Source: Trema orientale (Eukaryota > Streptophyta > Magnoliopsida > Rosales > Cannabaceae). From it: a stretch of 64,000 bases of DNA. Position numbers and translations under genes: made by a program. The stretch lies in contig JXTC01000021.1 in the NCBI GenBank assembly GCA_002914845.1, positions 1,170,563 to 1,234,562 of the forward strand. Direction: 5' to 3'. Positions 47,377-58,414 of the stretch are shown here, piece after piece. The stretch's first letter is position 1. Every line of letters begins with the position of its first letter. Below the pieces are notes generated by a model. That model made no database searches and was not told where the DNA came from. It was given only the letters and a program-made list of their open reading frames with translations.

Positions 47377-50300
47377 CTGTTCAAATCTTTCACGGTAAAG
47401 ATAATCTCTTCTCCTAAGAAGAGAGATACAGTCGGCTATGTTATAAAAGTAATCATTGGTAGAGTATTAAATATGTCTATATATATTACTCTCTCTCTCC
47501 GAACCATAGTTAAGGCAACTTTTACATATCTTGATCTACTGAATCTAATTATAATGTATACAGTATTTATGTTTTAATTACATTAATTATAGATTTTTTT
47601 TTTTTTCGGAAATCTTACGCAGTTTGGAAGTGTGGTACTTTATGGCACTTATTCTCTTTGCTGGATATCTTAAAAATGCAGAGGTTTCGGTGGATGCCCT
47701 GTCCATATGGTAAGCTTATACATATATACATATATATTGCTCTTTGCAGTTACGTTTTATTTATGATAAAAAGCAAAAGCAGCAAAATCAATCTGATGAT
47801 CAAAATCTTGAATAATTAAACAAAACCCCCAGGAATAGCTAGCAAAATGTACCGTATAACATTAATTGTCACGTCCATGACAAATAACAAATCATAAAGA
47901 GCAGTACTGTCACGTGGTGTAGGTCATATGGTTGACTCTTTAGTTAAAGTGATTAATTTGCAATTATTTGTCAGGTCCACTCCTAAAACCATAACCATAT
48001 ATATGATAATAGAAGGATATGCTAGTGTCTAAACTAATGGAGAGATATCTTAATCTCCGACTTTAACAGAGACTGTGATGGGTACATCTAAAACTAACAA
48101 GTGCAATAACACGTGATATACATTATCATCAGAGAGGGAGAACAGTAAAAATCTAAAATACCACCGAATTCGAGTACTTGACAAAAGACAAAAATAAAAA
48201 AATAAATAAAAATGTACATATAGGGCACGGATTCAATAGGTATATTTTTTTAACTTTTTTATAAGTATTATTTTGTCTAATTAGAATTTATTATGCACGT
48301 TTTTTAATGTTAAAAAATTAAGAGAAAAAAATATTAAATAATAAATTTTTTTTTTCAACCACCTAAATTACAATAATCGTTAGATAACAGTTGAAAAAAG
48401 AAATACCTATACATAAGTAAAAAAAAAATTCCTATTGGATTGAGATAAGAATGAAAATGATGTCTAATAAAGTCTTGGGTTAACCTGATCAACTGACATA
48501 TACATGACATAATATTCCGGTGATTTGCTGTGTTGACCTTCCTTTGGATTTTGAAACTTTAAAAATCCAAAAGTAATTAATTGTGAGATTCTTATTCACC
48601 TCCTCTTACTAGTGTGCATTAAGAATTTCGCATGTGTCTTTAATTTTTTTAACCTTCTATAATCAATAAATTGACTTTGGATACGTTTGCACAAAAGAAA
48701 AGTTGCGCTACAAAATATTCTTATTTATGGAAAGATTGTGTAGTATGATAAAAATATATCTTTTTATTGTTTTTAAGTGATAAATTTCTTTTTTTTTTTA
48801 ATAATTAACCACAATTGTATCCTACACCTTTTTGCCTCCATATTTTCTTGCTTCTCATTTATTTTTTTGTTCTCCCAAAAAGATAAATATGAAAATTTTG
48901 ATCAAAATAATATGATATATAAAAGAAAAAAAAAACAAATATGACAATTATCTTAAAAACAAATATGACAATTATCTTTCTCCTCTATTTCTTTCAGTTT
49001 TGTTTCGGTTATCCCTCAACTCATAATGATAATGTAGTACTTTTTTTCTTCTATAGTCTCACAGACTCACCTTGGATAAGTGTCTATATATACTCTCTAA
49101 TAATAGTAGAATACTTTTTCACTTATTTTACACATTTATACATATAACTTATATACGTATAGTGTATATATATTTCTCGCACTATTTCTAGTGTGTATAT
49201 ATATATATATATAAACAAGTGAGTACACATATAAATAAGAACTTCATTGTCCACGAAAAAAAAAAAATTCGTTGCATTAAAAAAAAAAAGAATAGATCCG
49301 TTGGATAAGGTTTTATTAAAAAAAATCTTTTGTATTGTTTATTATATTATGATGATATTTTTTCCCAATCTGTTCATAAAATTGTATATTTTCTGATTTA
49401 GTTTTTTTCTTGATAATAATTGCAATAAGGTAAATTTAAAGAATGAAACATAATTAATTTCTTTCTACAGTTTAACCAATTTTATAATTTTTCTTCCTTT
49501 GGTTTTGTTGGGCGATTCTTACTTATATAACCATAATGGATGTATTTAATTCTGATATTGTCTTTTTTAGTATGACGGGTAAATTTATAATTAAAAATAT
49601 GAATGTACATAACTCATTTGTTGATGGATTTAGAATTTCCCTATTTCTTATTATGTATAATGTGTTTATTTACAAAATTTAGAAAATAAATATTTATGAA
49701 TTTCTCATATCAGAAGAAAGATCGGTGAAATGGGGGAAGAAAACTCAATTTTCAATTCATTCTTATTCCTCTAGTTCCGATTGCAGAGGCAGAACAATAT
49801 TTGAGAATTAATTGATAAGGTCTGCATCGGCAAGTAATGAAAAACATATTATTAAAACGATATATCCTCATAATTTTAACTAAAATCTTGACGACCGGTA
49901 TCAACGTATGAAAGCGATTGTCAGTCGACAAGATTTATTTATTGTTATCATTATTTTTGTTTCTATTTTTCATAATTAGAAAACCTCTTTTGAATGACAT
50001 TGCAGTTATACTGTATATATAGAAAAAAAATACTTATAAACAATTGGACCCACATAAAATAGATCAGAGTGGAGACTAGAGAGTATAAATTACGAAACAG
50101 ACAAGAATATCCCAGCGTACAAATTTTTACCAGTTATTTTGATCTGTCATGCAGATCATCAACAACAACAAAAAAACAAAAAAACCAAAAAAAAAGAAGA
50201 ACGAAAAACTAAACTACAAACGTTAAAAGATATTTCTGGCGCCGGACTATACTAACTGATCATGATTATATTAAAACTTTTATAATTTAATAATTTGCAC

Positions 50301-51474
50301 AATCAGTGCTAGCGCTAATGCATAGGATTAATGTTGATTTAGTTATCTTGCAGCATGAACATATTGGGATGGGCAGTCATGATAGCTTTCGGCATGAATG
50401 CAGCAATAAGGTACTCACTACTCACTTTCATATAGGAGCAAGCGAAAAACATATCTATTTTATATTAATAATGAATGTGATTAATTTCATATATATTTCG
50501 TTCAAGTTTTATAAAATATATGTGTCATTGTTCTAGTGTGAGAGTGTCGAACGAGCTAGGGGCAGCTCACCCAAGAACAGCAAAATTCTCGCTAGTGGTG
50601 GCAGTCGTAACTTCGTTCTTGATTGGTGTCGTTTTATCAGTTTTCCTCATCGCTACGCGAAATGAATATCCGTCGTTATTCTCAAACGACACAGACGTCA
50701 GAGCTCTTGTTAAAAAGCTTACCCCACTTTTGGCCACTTGCATCGTCATTAATAATGTTCAACCTGTTTTATCTGGTAATATATAAATATATATATAAAT
50801 AATTAATTTTTAAATTTGAAGGTATAAAATTGATCATTTAAATATATTGGTTAGTTGCACAATTAATTATTATGTAATGTTTCGGCACGTAAAAATCAGG
50901 GGTCGCAATTGGAGCGGGATGGCAAGCGGCAGTGGCTTATGTGAACATTGCCTGTTATTATATAGTTGGTGTCCCGTTGGGCCTTATAATGGGCTACAAG
51001 CTCAACATGGGTGTTAGGGTACGCAATTAACTAACGGCCCATTAATAACCTATGAACCTTTTTTTTTTTTTTTTTTTTAACCTTTTTCTTCAGTTCTAAC
51101 AAAAGTGCCACTATTTCTGATTTTCCTGAAATTTTTTCAGGGAATTTGGTACGGAATGTTGTTTGGGACAGTGTTACAGACTTGTGTTCTTTTCCTGATG
51201 GTCTATAGAACCAATTGGAACAAAGAGGTATCTTCCCCCCCTTTTTTTATACAGACTGATCTTGTACTTCCCCAAACATGTCCTAGCATAATTAATTAAA
51301 TTCCCATTTGCTATATGTATATATAGTACGTATGCGCTTCTTAAACAAATGACGTTGTAATTAATGTAAGACTTATAAAGCATATGGAATAAACTGCAGG
51401 CTTCTGTAGCTGAAGACAGGATAAGGAAATGGGGAGGGCATATAGATTCCAGAGAAGACGATGCGGAAAAGTGA
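44668..51474 (+). CDS. MATE family efflux transporter (DETOXIFICATION-like), exon 1 interrupted
   Basis: A multi-pass membrane transporter of the plant MATE/DTX family, which exports organic compounds or metabolites using an ion gradient; this one resembles the DTX27-33 group. Exons: 44668-44992 (cut), 45649-46190, 47623-47709, 50354-50410, 50537-50775, 50900-51018, 51141-51227, 51400-51474, all with GT-AG borders and consistent phase. Seen: MEENKQPLL start, FCAESKRLWFLAGPAIFTS, LGMGSALETLCGQAFGAGQ at the exon 2 start, SVRVSNELGAAHPRTAKFS in exon 5, and VAIGAGWQAAVAYVNIACYY in exon 6. The total would be about 510 residues, normal for the family. Exon 1 stops at the single N (44993) a few codons before its expected end and lacks a splice donor; the following sequence belongs to another gene. 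The gene is intact only if that junction is an assembly error. The substrate cannot be predicted. Confidence 0.9.
44994..45050 (-). pseudogene. First 19 codons of a HUA2-like PWWP-domain gene (fragment)
   Basis: On the minus strand the start codon at 45048-45050 opens MAPGRRRGANKAKAKGQLS, which is the conserved N-terminus of the plant HUA2 / HUA2-LIKE family just before the PWWP domain. These nuclear proteins act in pre-mRNA processing and flowering control. The frame runs straight into the single N at 44993 and no PWWP sequence follows; across the N is the plus-strand exon 1 of the MATE gene. The next conserved residues of the family are therefore missing. Either this is a captured gene fragment or two contigs were wrongly joined. 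Identity rests on recall of the family N-terminus, not on a search. Confidence 0.7.
45051..45480 (-). other. 5' leader/promoter of the HUA2-like fragment
   Basis: Read on the minus strand, CT-rich sequence (CT microsatellites at about 45340-45415) leads to a leader with tttctctagggtttttggg and then the start codon. It is GC-richer than its surroundings and looks like the 5' leader of an expressed plant gene. It now lies in what should be MATE intron 1. Confidence 0.6.
46191..47622 (+). other. Intron 2 of the MATE gene, with (TA)n
   Basis: AT-rich intron with GTGAG donor and AG acceptor. It contains a long TA microsatellite at about 47314-47372. The minus frame 46804-46992 is judged to be chance. 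Confidence 0.75.
47710..50353 (+). other. Intron 3 of the MATE gene, 2.6 kb
   Basis: GTAAG donor and TTGCAG acceptor. It holds a MITE at about 48223-48443 and several TA-rich tracts (49140-49215). The 68-codon frame 48941-49147 is not supported as a gene. Confidence 0.75.
48223..48443. mobile_element. TA-microsatellite-associated MITE, copy in MATE intron 3
   Basis: Left ggcacggattcaataggtat, right atacctatacataag...ttcctattggattgag: the same inverted ends (ccaatccagtaggtattttt / aaaaatacctactggattgg) as the copies at 51.8-54.0 kb, with a related middle (ccgttagat, atta-rich). Confidence 0.65.
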
Positions 51475-51797
51475 AAGAGTACAGCATCGTCAACTTATCA
51501 TAAGGCTAAGGGTGACATGTAATAGGGGTGTAATTTGTTATGTTTGCAACATTTAAGAAGTAAGTCGTGCTAGCGTCAAATGATTGTAATTTGTCGAACT
51601 CGTTTCCTACCACGCTAGCATTTTTTTTTTTGTTTATAAAAAAATATGATTGTAATTTGCCTTAACCAAATTGTGGCACCCTTAGGATGTCTTGGCCCCC
51701 GATTTTTGAATAATATAAACAATTTATTTCTCAAGAAAATAAAGTCCATGTGCTTTATATGTACTCACTATAACTACCAAGTAAATGTCATATATAT
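51475..51797. other. 3' flank of the MATE gene
   Basis: Probable 3' untranslated region; aataatataaac at about 51707 and aaaataaag at about 51738 are AT-rich signals that could guide polyadenylation. No other gene. Confidence 0.4.
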
Positions 51798-51810
51798 ATA
51801 TATATATANT

Positions 51811-52001
51811 TCTTTTTAGCCGTTGGATCATCATCTAATGGTGATCCAACAGTTATAATGAGGTGCATGAAGAGACGTACGTCATTAATGCTATTTTTCT
51901 CTCTTATTTTTTATTATAAAAAAATGTGTATGATAAATTTTCATTGGCCAAAATGATACCTATTTATATGCCCAAAAAAAAAACCTATTGGATTAGTGCC
52001 C
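51811..52001. mobile_element. TA-targeted MITE copy (a), left end truncated
   Basis: Preceded by a (TA)n run with one N (51809) and starting inside the element at ttctttttagccgttggatc. Conserved middle: ctaatggtgatccaac, atgaggtgcatgaagagacg. Right end cctattggattagtgccc followed by a TA-rich run. Confidence 0.75.
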
Positions 52002-52285
52002 ATATGTATGTATATATATATATTCAAGAAAACTATTAATTAGCAGTACTGTTTGTGTATTAAGGTAGGTATAAGATATATATTAGTTCACATTTCATAC
52101 TGTGATTGACGGCGTCAATGTAAATATCACTAAATACTCATCACTGAATACTAGATGTAAGCTCTTTTCCCTTCTTAATGAGCGGGAAAAAAAAAGGAGC
52201 GGGAAAAAAAAAGAAGAAAGATATAAGCTCTTAACGAGAAAAAACAGAAAGATATAAGCTCTTTTGGCACTATATATATATATAT

Positions 52286-52492
52286 GGTTGCCAATTCAGT
52301 AGGTATTTTTTTTTTTTTTACCTATGTATAAGTATTTTATCTAATGGTGATCCAACGGTTATAATGATGTGCATAAAAAGATGTGCATTATTAATGATAT
52401 TTCTCTCTCTTATTTTTTAATATAAAAAAATATGTAAGATAAATTTTAATTGGTCAAAACGATAAGAAAAAATACGTACTAGATTGACAACC
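52286..52492. mobile_element. TA-targeted MITE copy (b), complete
   Basis: ggttgccaattcagtaggta...tacgtactagattgacaacc lies between tatatatatatat and atatatta, that is, inside a TA tract. The middle matches copies (a) and (c). Confidence 0.8.
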
Positions 52493-52503
52493 ATATATTA
52501 TAT

Positions 52504-52724
52504 GACACCAATCCAGTCTATGTGTATATATTTTTTTTAGCCATTGTATTATCATCTAATGGTGATCCAATGACTATAATGAGATGCATGAAAAGACGTG
52601 CATCATTAATGCTATTTCTCTCTTCTACTTTTTAATATAAAAAATGTGCATAAAAAATTTTCATTGGTCAGAACGACACCTATGTATAGGTAAAAAAAAA
52701 ATAATACCTACTGGATTGGTGCCC
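52504..52724. mobile_element. TA-targeted MITE copy (c), complete
   Basis: gacaccaatccagtctatg...aatacctactggattggtgcc with the same middle as (a) and (b). Its right side is a 20-plus bp (TA)n run that also borders copy (d). Confidence 0.8.
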
Positions 52725-52752
52725 ATAATATATATATATATATATATATATA

Positions 52753-54049
52753 GGCACCAAGTATTTTTTTTTAACCTATCTATAGGTATTATTTTACCAA
52801 ATTAAAATTTGTCACGTACGTCTTTTTATGATAAAAGTAGGGAGATAAAATCATTAAATAATAGGTATTTATTTTTAGGTTTTTTAATATAAACCCTCAT
52901 GAACTTAGAACAATTTAGTAAAATTAACCTTGAAATCAATTTTTTGGTGCAAAACCCTCTGAAATCCCTTAATATTAGTTTATTAAAAAAAAAAAAGATG
53001 TTTTTGTTATTTATTTTGTACGACTAAGTCCTCATTCTTTTATTTATGACTTTCAGGTCCCATTCCAAATAAGTCGTTGGCTTCATTTTTTTTTCCCTTT
53101 TTAACTAGTCCCAACCGAAGTTGTTCCTTATAAAAGTATTTTCTTAAGAATTTTTTTTATCAATTTTTTGAAAAGACATAAAAATATTATATTTATAAAT
53201 ATTTGCAGTAACTTGTAATCTTATACCAAAATTTTTGGTGCCCGATTATACAACTAGAAAAAGTTTTGAACTTTTAAATTTTATCTTTTTCTCCTTTCCC
53301 AAAATATCTCCTAGTATTTGAATATGGATCCGTGATCTTTTGAGTTTATAACTTTATATATTAGTTTCATGAACTAAAGAATATTCCTCGTCCAATTTAA
53401 GATACGACTTTTCTCCAAAAAAAAAAAAAAAATCTCCTAACCGATAAAGACGTGAAAATAAATTAATAAATATTATGGATAAAAATAACAAAACAATAAC
53501 CACACAAGGCAATTGTTCACCTTCCCAAATATACGAAGTATAAGTATAGTTGATCATCACCTAAAAGCTACTTTCCAATATATATAAAACTTTGGACAAA
53601 TTTTTTCTTTTTTTTTTTAAAAAAATTATACTCGGTGCAGGGCAGGTGTTTTTGCATCTCTAAATTAATAATTTTCCTTTGTTTCCAATTTTACTCCTGC
53701 TAAGATTATAATGTAAAACAAAAATCTAGAATAAGACCATAAAAGTCACAAATAAAAGAATGAGAATTTAACTATTAAAAAAAAAAACTAATAGAATCAC
53801 TTTTCTTTTTGAACAGAACTAATATTAGGAGACTTTATGGGGTTTTGCTTTAAAAAAATAAGCTCAAGGTTAATTTTACTAAATTGTTATGAGTTCGGGA
53901 TTTTTTGTATTAAAAAGTCTTATTTTTATTATTTTTTCCCAATTATCGAAAATATGGTAGCCGTTAGATCATATGATCCAATGACTAAAGAAAGAAATAT
54001 ATACCTATAGATAGGTAAAAAAAAAAAAATACTTACTAGACTGAGAATC
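52753..54049. mobile_element. TA-targeted MITE copy (d), split by a nested foldback
   Basis: Left end ggcaccaagtattttttttt...cctatctataggta at 52753, right end tacctatagataggtaaaa...tactagactgagaatc at about 54049, both bordered by TA runs. The two halves are separated by an unrelated inverted-repeat element (52878-53919). Confidence 0.7.
52878..53919. mobile_element. Foldback element nested in MITE copy (d)
   Basis: About 1.04 kb. Left arm: gaactta.aacaatttagtaaaattaacctt...gcaaaaccc; right arm is its complement (gggttttgc...aaggttaattttactaaattgtt). The arms are about 90 bp with AT-rich middle and no recognised ORF. Confidence 0.7.
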
Positions 54050-54075
54050 TATATATATATATGTTGAAACGCGTC

Positions 54076-55240
54076 AGTGTGTGACATCGTTAGTGGCACT
54101 AGGTTGGAATTTAAGGGAGGAAAAAAAAAAGGACAGGAAAATCGGTCGAGAAGCCTAGATAGAGAAGAAGATCAATGAGAGATATAGTCGTAGAACAAAC
54201 CGATTTTCTTTTTTTTTTTCGGTACGTATAATTGTAACAAATGATTTAATTTCTCTACTTGTCTTTGCATGCATTTGCTATATATGGAGGCTCTTTTATT
54301 AATCAGTTAGATTCAATAAAACATTTTTTATAGGAAAAAGGTCATAAAATTACAGTTGTATTTTTTTTTTTCTGCAACACGTCCCGTGTTTTTTAGAACT
54401 ATTGGAGAACCCCAAGTATTGATTTTTTATTTTTTATTTTTTTGAAAACCTTGTAATTTGACTAGCTCTAAAATTTGACCCTCTTGGCTCTTATGTCATT
54501 TAAATTAAAATATTGATGAGAAATGACAGAATTATCTTTAATGAATAATAAATTTAAACATTTTAAATTTTAAAATTGTCAGAACTAGTTTCAAAATAAT
54601 ATTTTGGATTTTTTTACAAGTGAAGACAAAATAAAAATGTCATGTAATCATAAAGCGCAACATCTACCGTCTACTTGGTAATTTGTCATTTTTCATCAAT
54701 TTAGTTTACATAACAAGGTTATAATTCAAAAAAAAAAAAAAAAGAAGCAAATTAGAAAGTATTGTAAAAATCAAATTCGATTGGATCTTCCCATATTCCC
54801 ATAACAAATGGAGCTTTCTAGAAGAGAAAAAAAAAAAAAACTAAGTCAACATTGCACGTATCAGAAATGCGTTTTTACATATATTCCGATCTTGATTTTG
54901 ATTTTTGATTTCTTTTGTTTAGTTTGTCGATTTATGTTAGAAGAAATAGGACAGGTTGCGGACTTGGAAAGTACAACATACATAGTGACAAGCTTTAACT
55001 TCCACACGTTGATGACTATCAAATTCATTGTTAGCGTTATAGAGATTGGAAATAAAGATGAGGTATATAGAGGATGAGATTGAGTTAATCAAATATTTTT
55101 TTTGAAAGGAGTCAATCAAAATTTTAAATCTACTTAATCTGTAGAATTTACTTTCAATTCAAATTATTAACAAAATCTAAATAAAAAACTAATTAAATAA
55201 TTACAAAAATATACAATTAAATATTTAAAAAATTAATTCC
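54076..55240. other. Non-coding; may include an old copia LTR (minus strand)
   Basis: No gene accepted; the 89-codon frame 54808-55077 and its antisense partner have no known domain. The part next to 55245 lies just downstream, in minus orientation, of a copia RNase H tail, so some of it may be that element's decayed 3' LTR. Confidence 0.35.
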
Positions 55241-55261
55241 TCTAATATGCCCCTTCAGGAT

Positions 55262-55378
55262 GGAGCTCCTGTGAGGAGTCTAATCTTGGTCTTCAAAAGT
55301 TGAAAGCGAGTGCGCGGAAGAGGCTTGATCAAGACATCGACTAATTGATCTTCTAAGGATATATGGGTAACACATAAA
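55262..55378 (-). pseudogene. copia RNase H C-terminus, remnant
   Basis: The minus strand reads GALCVTHISLEDQLVDVLIK and then PLPRTRFQLLKTKIRLL, matching the conserved end of copia polyproteins (HV..DQLAD.FTK-PLP type), followed by TGAPS, a TGA stop and a purine-rich aggggcat. Nothing upstream of it remains: at about 55380 the sequence changes to the TA-targeted MITE fragment (55396-55448). Confidence 0.75.
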
Positions 55379-55395
55379 GCTCCACTTTATATTTG

Positions 55396-55448
55396 ATAAA
55401 AAATACCTACACATAGGTTAAAAAAAAAAACCTACTGGATTGGCAACC
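55396..55448. mobile_element. TA-targeted MITE fragment (e), right end only
   Basis: aaatacctacacataggtt...cctactggattggcaacc followed by a (TA)n run. The left part is missing. Confidence 0.7.
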
Positions 55449-56013
55449 ATATATATATATATATATAATTATATAACATATCTTATACGAGTATAAAACC
55501 ATGACAAGTGAGAGTGACAGGTTTTTGGATTAATCCCCCTCACGTTCTCGACTCGGTTTCAGCTTACTAGAGCTGGTAATTTCGGACACGACACAGCAGT
55601 ACGACTCGAAAATGATAGGAAATAAATGAGTTTGGGTGACACGTTTATTTTTCATCAATTTTCGGTTTACCCGCCTAATACGAATATTAAACGGGTGGAT
55701 TTCGGTTCAATCCACATAACCCAAAATTAACCCGCCTAACCCATTTAACTAAACATGTCAATTTCGGATCAACACGATACAGAATTGAAAAGACACATTT
55801 AGTGACCCATTTAAGACTTATCTTTACAAAAAAGGACCTAACCCTAATAATTTTCCTCATATTCCCTCTTAAAAAAAAAATTATCCAATTATTAATGGCT
55901 TTGTTTTTCTTTAACCATTGATTTCTTTGTTTTGTCTTTATTTTTCTTTCCTTAAAAAAATCTCTTGATCTTCATTGTTTGGAAAGTAAAATCAATAAGA
56001 AGAAAACTCTAAT
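55449..56013. other. Non-coding; hAT-like terminal phrases
   Basis: tagagctggtaatttcggacacg at about 55568 and repeated acccgcctaa / aacccatttaac phrases to 55760 resemble subterminal sequence of hAT-type elements; no partner end was found. No gene. Confidence 0.3.
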
Positions 56014-56032
56014 AACTATATCAACATAAAAA

Positions 56033-56236
56033 TCTCTTTTATTTTTTGTTAATTGTGGCACTTGTCTCTTCGTTTCTCGTTGTGAGAATAAAGTGGCACA
56101 CGCGTGCGGTAGCTAGTTTTGCTATCTCTTTATCTAGTGAGTTATTCTGGACTATTTCTTGTCCCTTGTTCATTGCTTCGGTTGTTTCCGCAGATTTGAT
56201 TTAATAAAAACAACGCTTATTAGAAAAAAAAATAAA
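56033..56236 (+). mobile_element. Short poly(A) retroposon (SINE or 5'-truncated LINE)
   Basis: About 0.2 kb ending ttaataaaaacaacgcttattag and an A-rich tail, flanked by 19-bp direct repeats aactatatcaacataaaaa (56014-56032) and aactatatcaaaataaaaa (56237-56255) with one mismatch. An A tail plus a long target duplication is the signature of LINE-driven retroposition. The body (cacttgtctcttcg..., tttccgcagatttgat) has no recognised SINE promoter boxes. Confidence 0.7.
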
Positions 56237-56255
56237 AACTATATCAAAATAAAAA

Positions 56256-56845
56256 ATATTGTGTGGGTTTTTACGATTTCTTTTTCGAAATTGAGATTTT
56301 TTAGTTGAGAAGAAAAATGCAAAGAAAATAAAAAGATAAGGATGCGAGTGGAATGAAGGGAAAGTGATTTGATGAAGATGAAAGAAGAGGGACTGATTAG
56401 GAAAACGGGTTAGCCATAGGAGTGTGGAGAAGATGGAATATACAAAACTTTATTAGGTTGTCTTTTTATTCATTTTGTTAATGTAAGCCTTTGTAAGGGG
56501 TGCCTTTATTTTTTTAATCTAATTTTCACGACTTTCAAAAATAATATAAAGAGTGCTAGTAATATTTCCTTTGTCTCTCGTGTCGGATCATGGTTATTAA
56601 GATGAGAACTTCACTAAAAAGCACATACTTAATTAATAACACAAATCAATTAGATTCACATTTGTTTGAACACTCAACTAATTAATATATAGGCTCTCAT
56701 TAAAAGAACAATTTTAAAAAATCCCAGGTTGTAAACATCATCAGAAATATAAGGTGTGGTACATGTGAGGGACTTCATCCCTAAAAAGTACATAAGGAAT
56801 TCTAGAAAAGGCCTATTTTTTATAGGATATTTTTTCTTTCGGTTT
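56256..56845. other. Non-coding spacer
   Basis: Nothing recognised. Confidence 0.4.
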
Positions 56846-57808
56846 ATGGCACCAACGGTCACTATACTATCTCATTTGTGGCAATTTGGACTTCAAAGTT
56901 TTAATTGTGACACAAATAATCCTTGAACTTTGTGATTTGTAGTAATTTGGTCCTTAAATTGTCTAAGACTATGTTTGATAGAAAAGAAAAGGGAGAGGAA
57001 AGAAAAATTTTGATGGAAAGGTGGAGGAAAATAAAAATTTGAGTTGTTTAGTAGAAGGAAAAAGGGAAGGAAAGAGAAAAGGGGAGGGAAAAAAGTGGTG
57101 AGACCCACTTAAATATTTTCCTCCCAAAAATGAAGAGAAAATAGGGAAGAAAATTTTTTTACTAATGTTTTAAAATGAATTCACCAAATTAATCTTGTAT
57201 ATTACTTTTAAAATTTTATAAAAAGGGAAAAACAGTTATTTTAAAATATATTAGTTTTCTTTCCTTCCTACATACCAAACAATAATGGAGGAAAGACACT
57301 TTCCTTTCTGTCCTACATATTTTTTTTCTCTTCTAATTTTTCTTTCCCTCCTACTTTCTTTCCTCTTTATCAAACATAACATAAATTACAACGCGTTGTT
57401 AAATTTCTGATAAAAAAATACAAGTGAGAAGCACTTTATAGCATTTAAAAGTATATTTAAAGAAAAATAAATTGAATAAAAAAATTTAGAGAGAAGAAAA
57501 TTTGTATTCTTCATATTTTTTTAGGGTTCTTAGAATTGAGAATTTATAGAAAGTTTTTCTGTGATTGTTCATTTTTATTCTTGAAATTCCTAAATTACTT
57601 TTCAAATATACTTTTAAATGCCACCATATGCTTTTTACGTATATTTTTGGTGTAAAATTTAACAGCATGTTGCAATTTAGACAATTCACATAGCAAATTG
57701 TTATAAATTATAAAATTCTACATAGACCATTTGTGCCACAATTGAAACTTTGAGGACCAAATTGCTAAAAATGTGTGGTAGTTCAGGGATCATTTGTGCC
57801 ATTAACCA
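56846..57808. mobile_element. Outer foldback element (ggcacaaatg family), interrupted
   Basis: Left atggcaccaacggtc...ttgtggcaatttggacttcaaagttttaattg is the complement of the right caattgaaactttgaggaccaaattgc...catttgtgccattaacc. A second inverted-repeat element is inserted in its left half. Confidence 0.65.
56970..57380. mobile_element. Inner foldback MITE, purine/pyrimidine-biased
   Basis: About 0.41 kb with ends ctatgtttgataga and tatcaaacataac. The left half is strongly purine-rich (aaaagggagaggaaag), the right half pyrimidine-rich (ctttccctcctactttctttcc). It lies inside the element at 56846-57808, so it is younger. Confidence 0.7.
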
Positions 57809-57864
57809 TTTTTCTTTTAAACAAAAATGGTCAATGTTTGTTATGTTGATGCTGTATCATATAT

Positions 57865-58355
57865 TGTTGTGTGGTTTTTTACCACCACAAATAGTTGACC
57901 TACCTAATCCCAAAAAAGGCAACTAGCTAATTGAAGAGGAGATAATTACCCATTATTGTGTAGTCACCCAATCTCAATATTATATTATATTTTATTATGT
58001 AGTTTCCTATTCACAAAATTGGGAAACCTGAAGCCACCCTCACCTATATAAAGGGGGCTCAGTCTCATAATTTAGACACACAATATCTGACAGTCATCTG
58101 ACAGTTACTTCACTATACACTTTCTCTGTAATTCTCTCTTTCTAATTCTCTCTTTGCTCTCACCTTGAGGCTTAGAGAAACTCTTATAATTCTCCAGAAA
58201 ATAGTGAAGAACAGTGGACGTAGACTCATCTTTTTTGGGGCTGAACCACTATAAAATTCTTGTCTCCTTATTTGCTTTAATTTATCAACCCTTTTCACAC
58301 ACAAGCCACATCTCACAATTTCCTATATTCATTATTGACAAAACCTCCGTCAACA
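57865..58355 (+). repeat. 5' LTR of the gypsy element
   Basis: 491 bp starting tgttgtgtgg and ending ccgtcaaca, with a TATA box in cctatataaaggggg at about 58042-58056. The 3' copy begins at 63548. Confidence 0.9.
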
Positions 58356-58356
58356 A

Positions 58357-58375
58357 TTGGCGCTAGAAGGAGGGC
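58357..58375 (+). promoter_or_regulatory. Primer-binding site of the gypsy element
   Basis: ttggcgctagaaggagg one base after the LTR end; tggcgc(c)-type sites of this form are usual in plant gypsy elements of the Tat/Athila group. Confidence 0.75.
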
Positions 58376-58414
58376 TATTCCAGCGAAGAGTTTGTCAATT
58401 TTGCTTCTTTAACA

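Noticed and set aside
54808..55077. 89-codon open frame on the plus strand
   Set aside because: Begins in an A-rich run, has no known domain, and overlaps sequence that may be an old copia LTR in the opposite direction.
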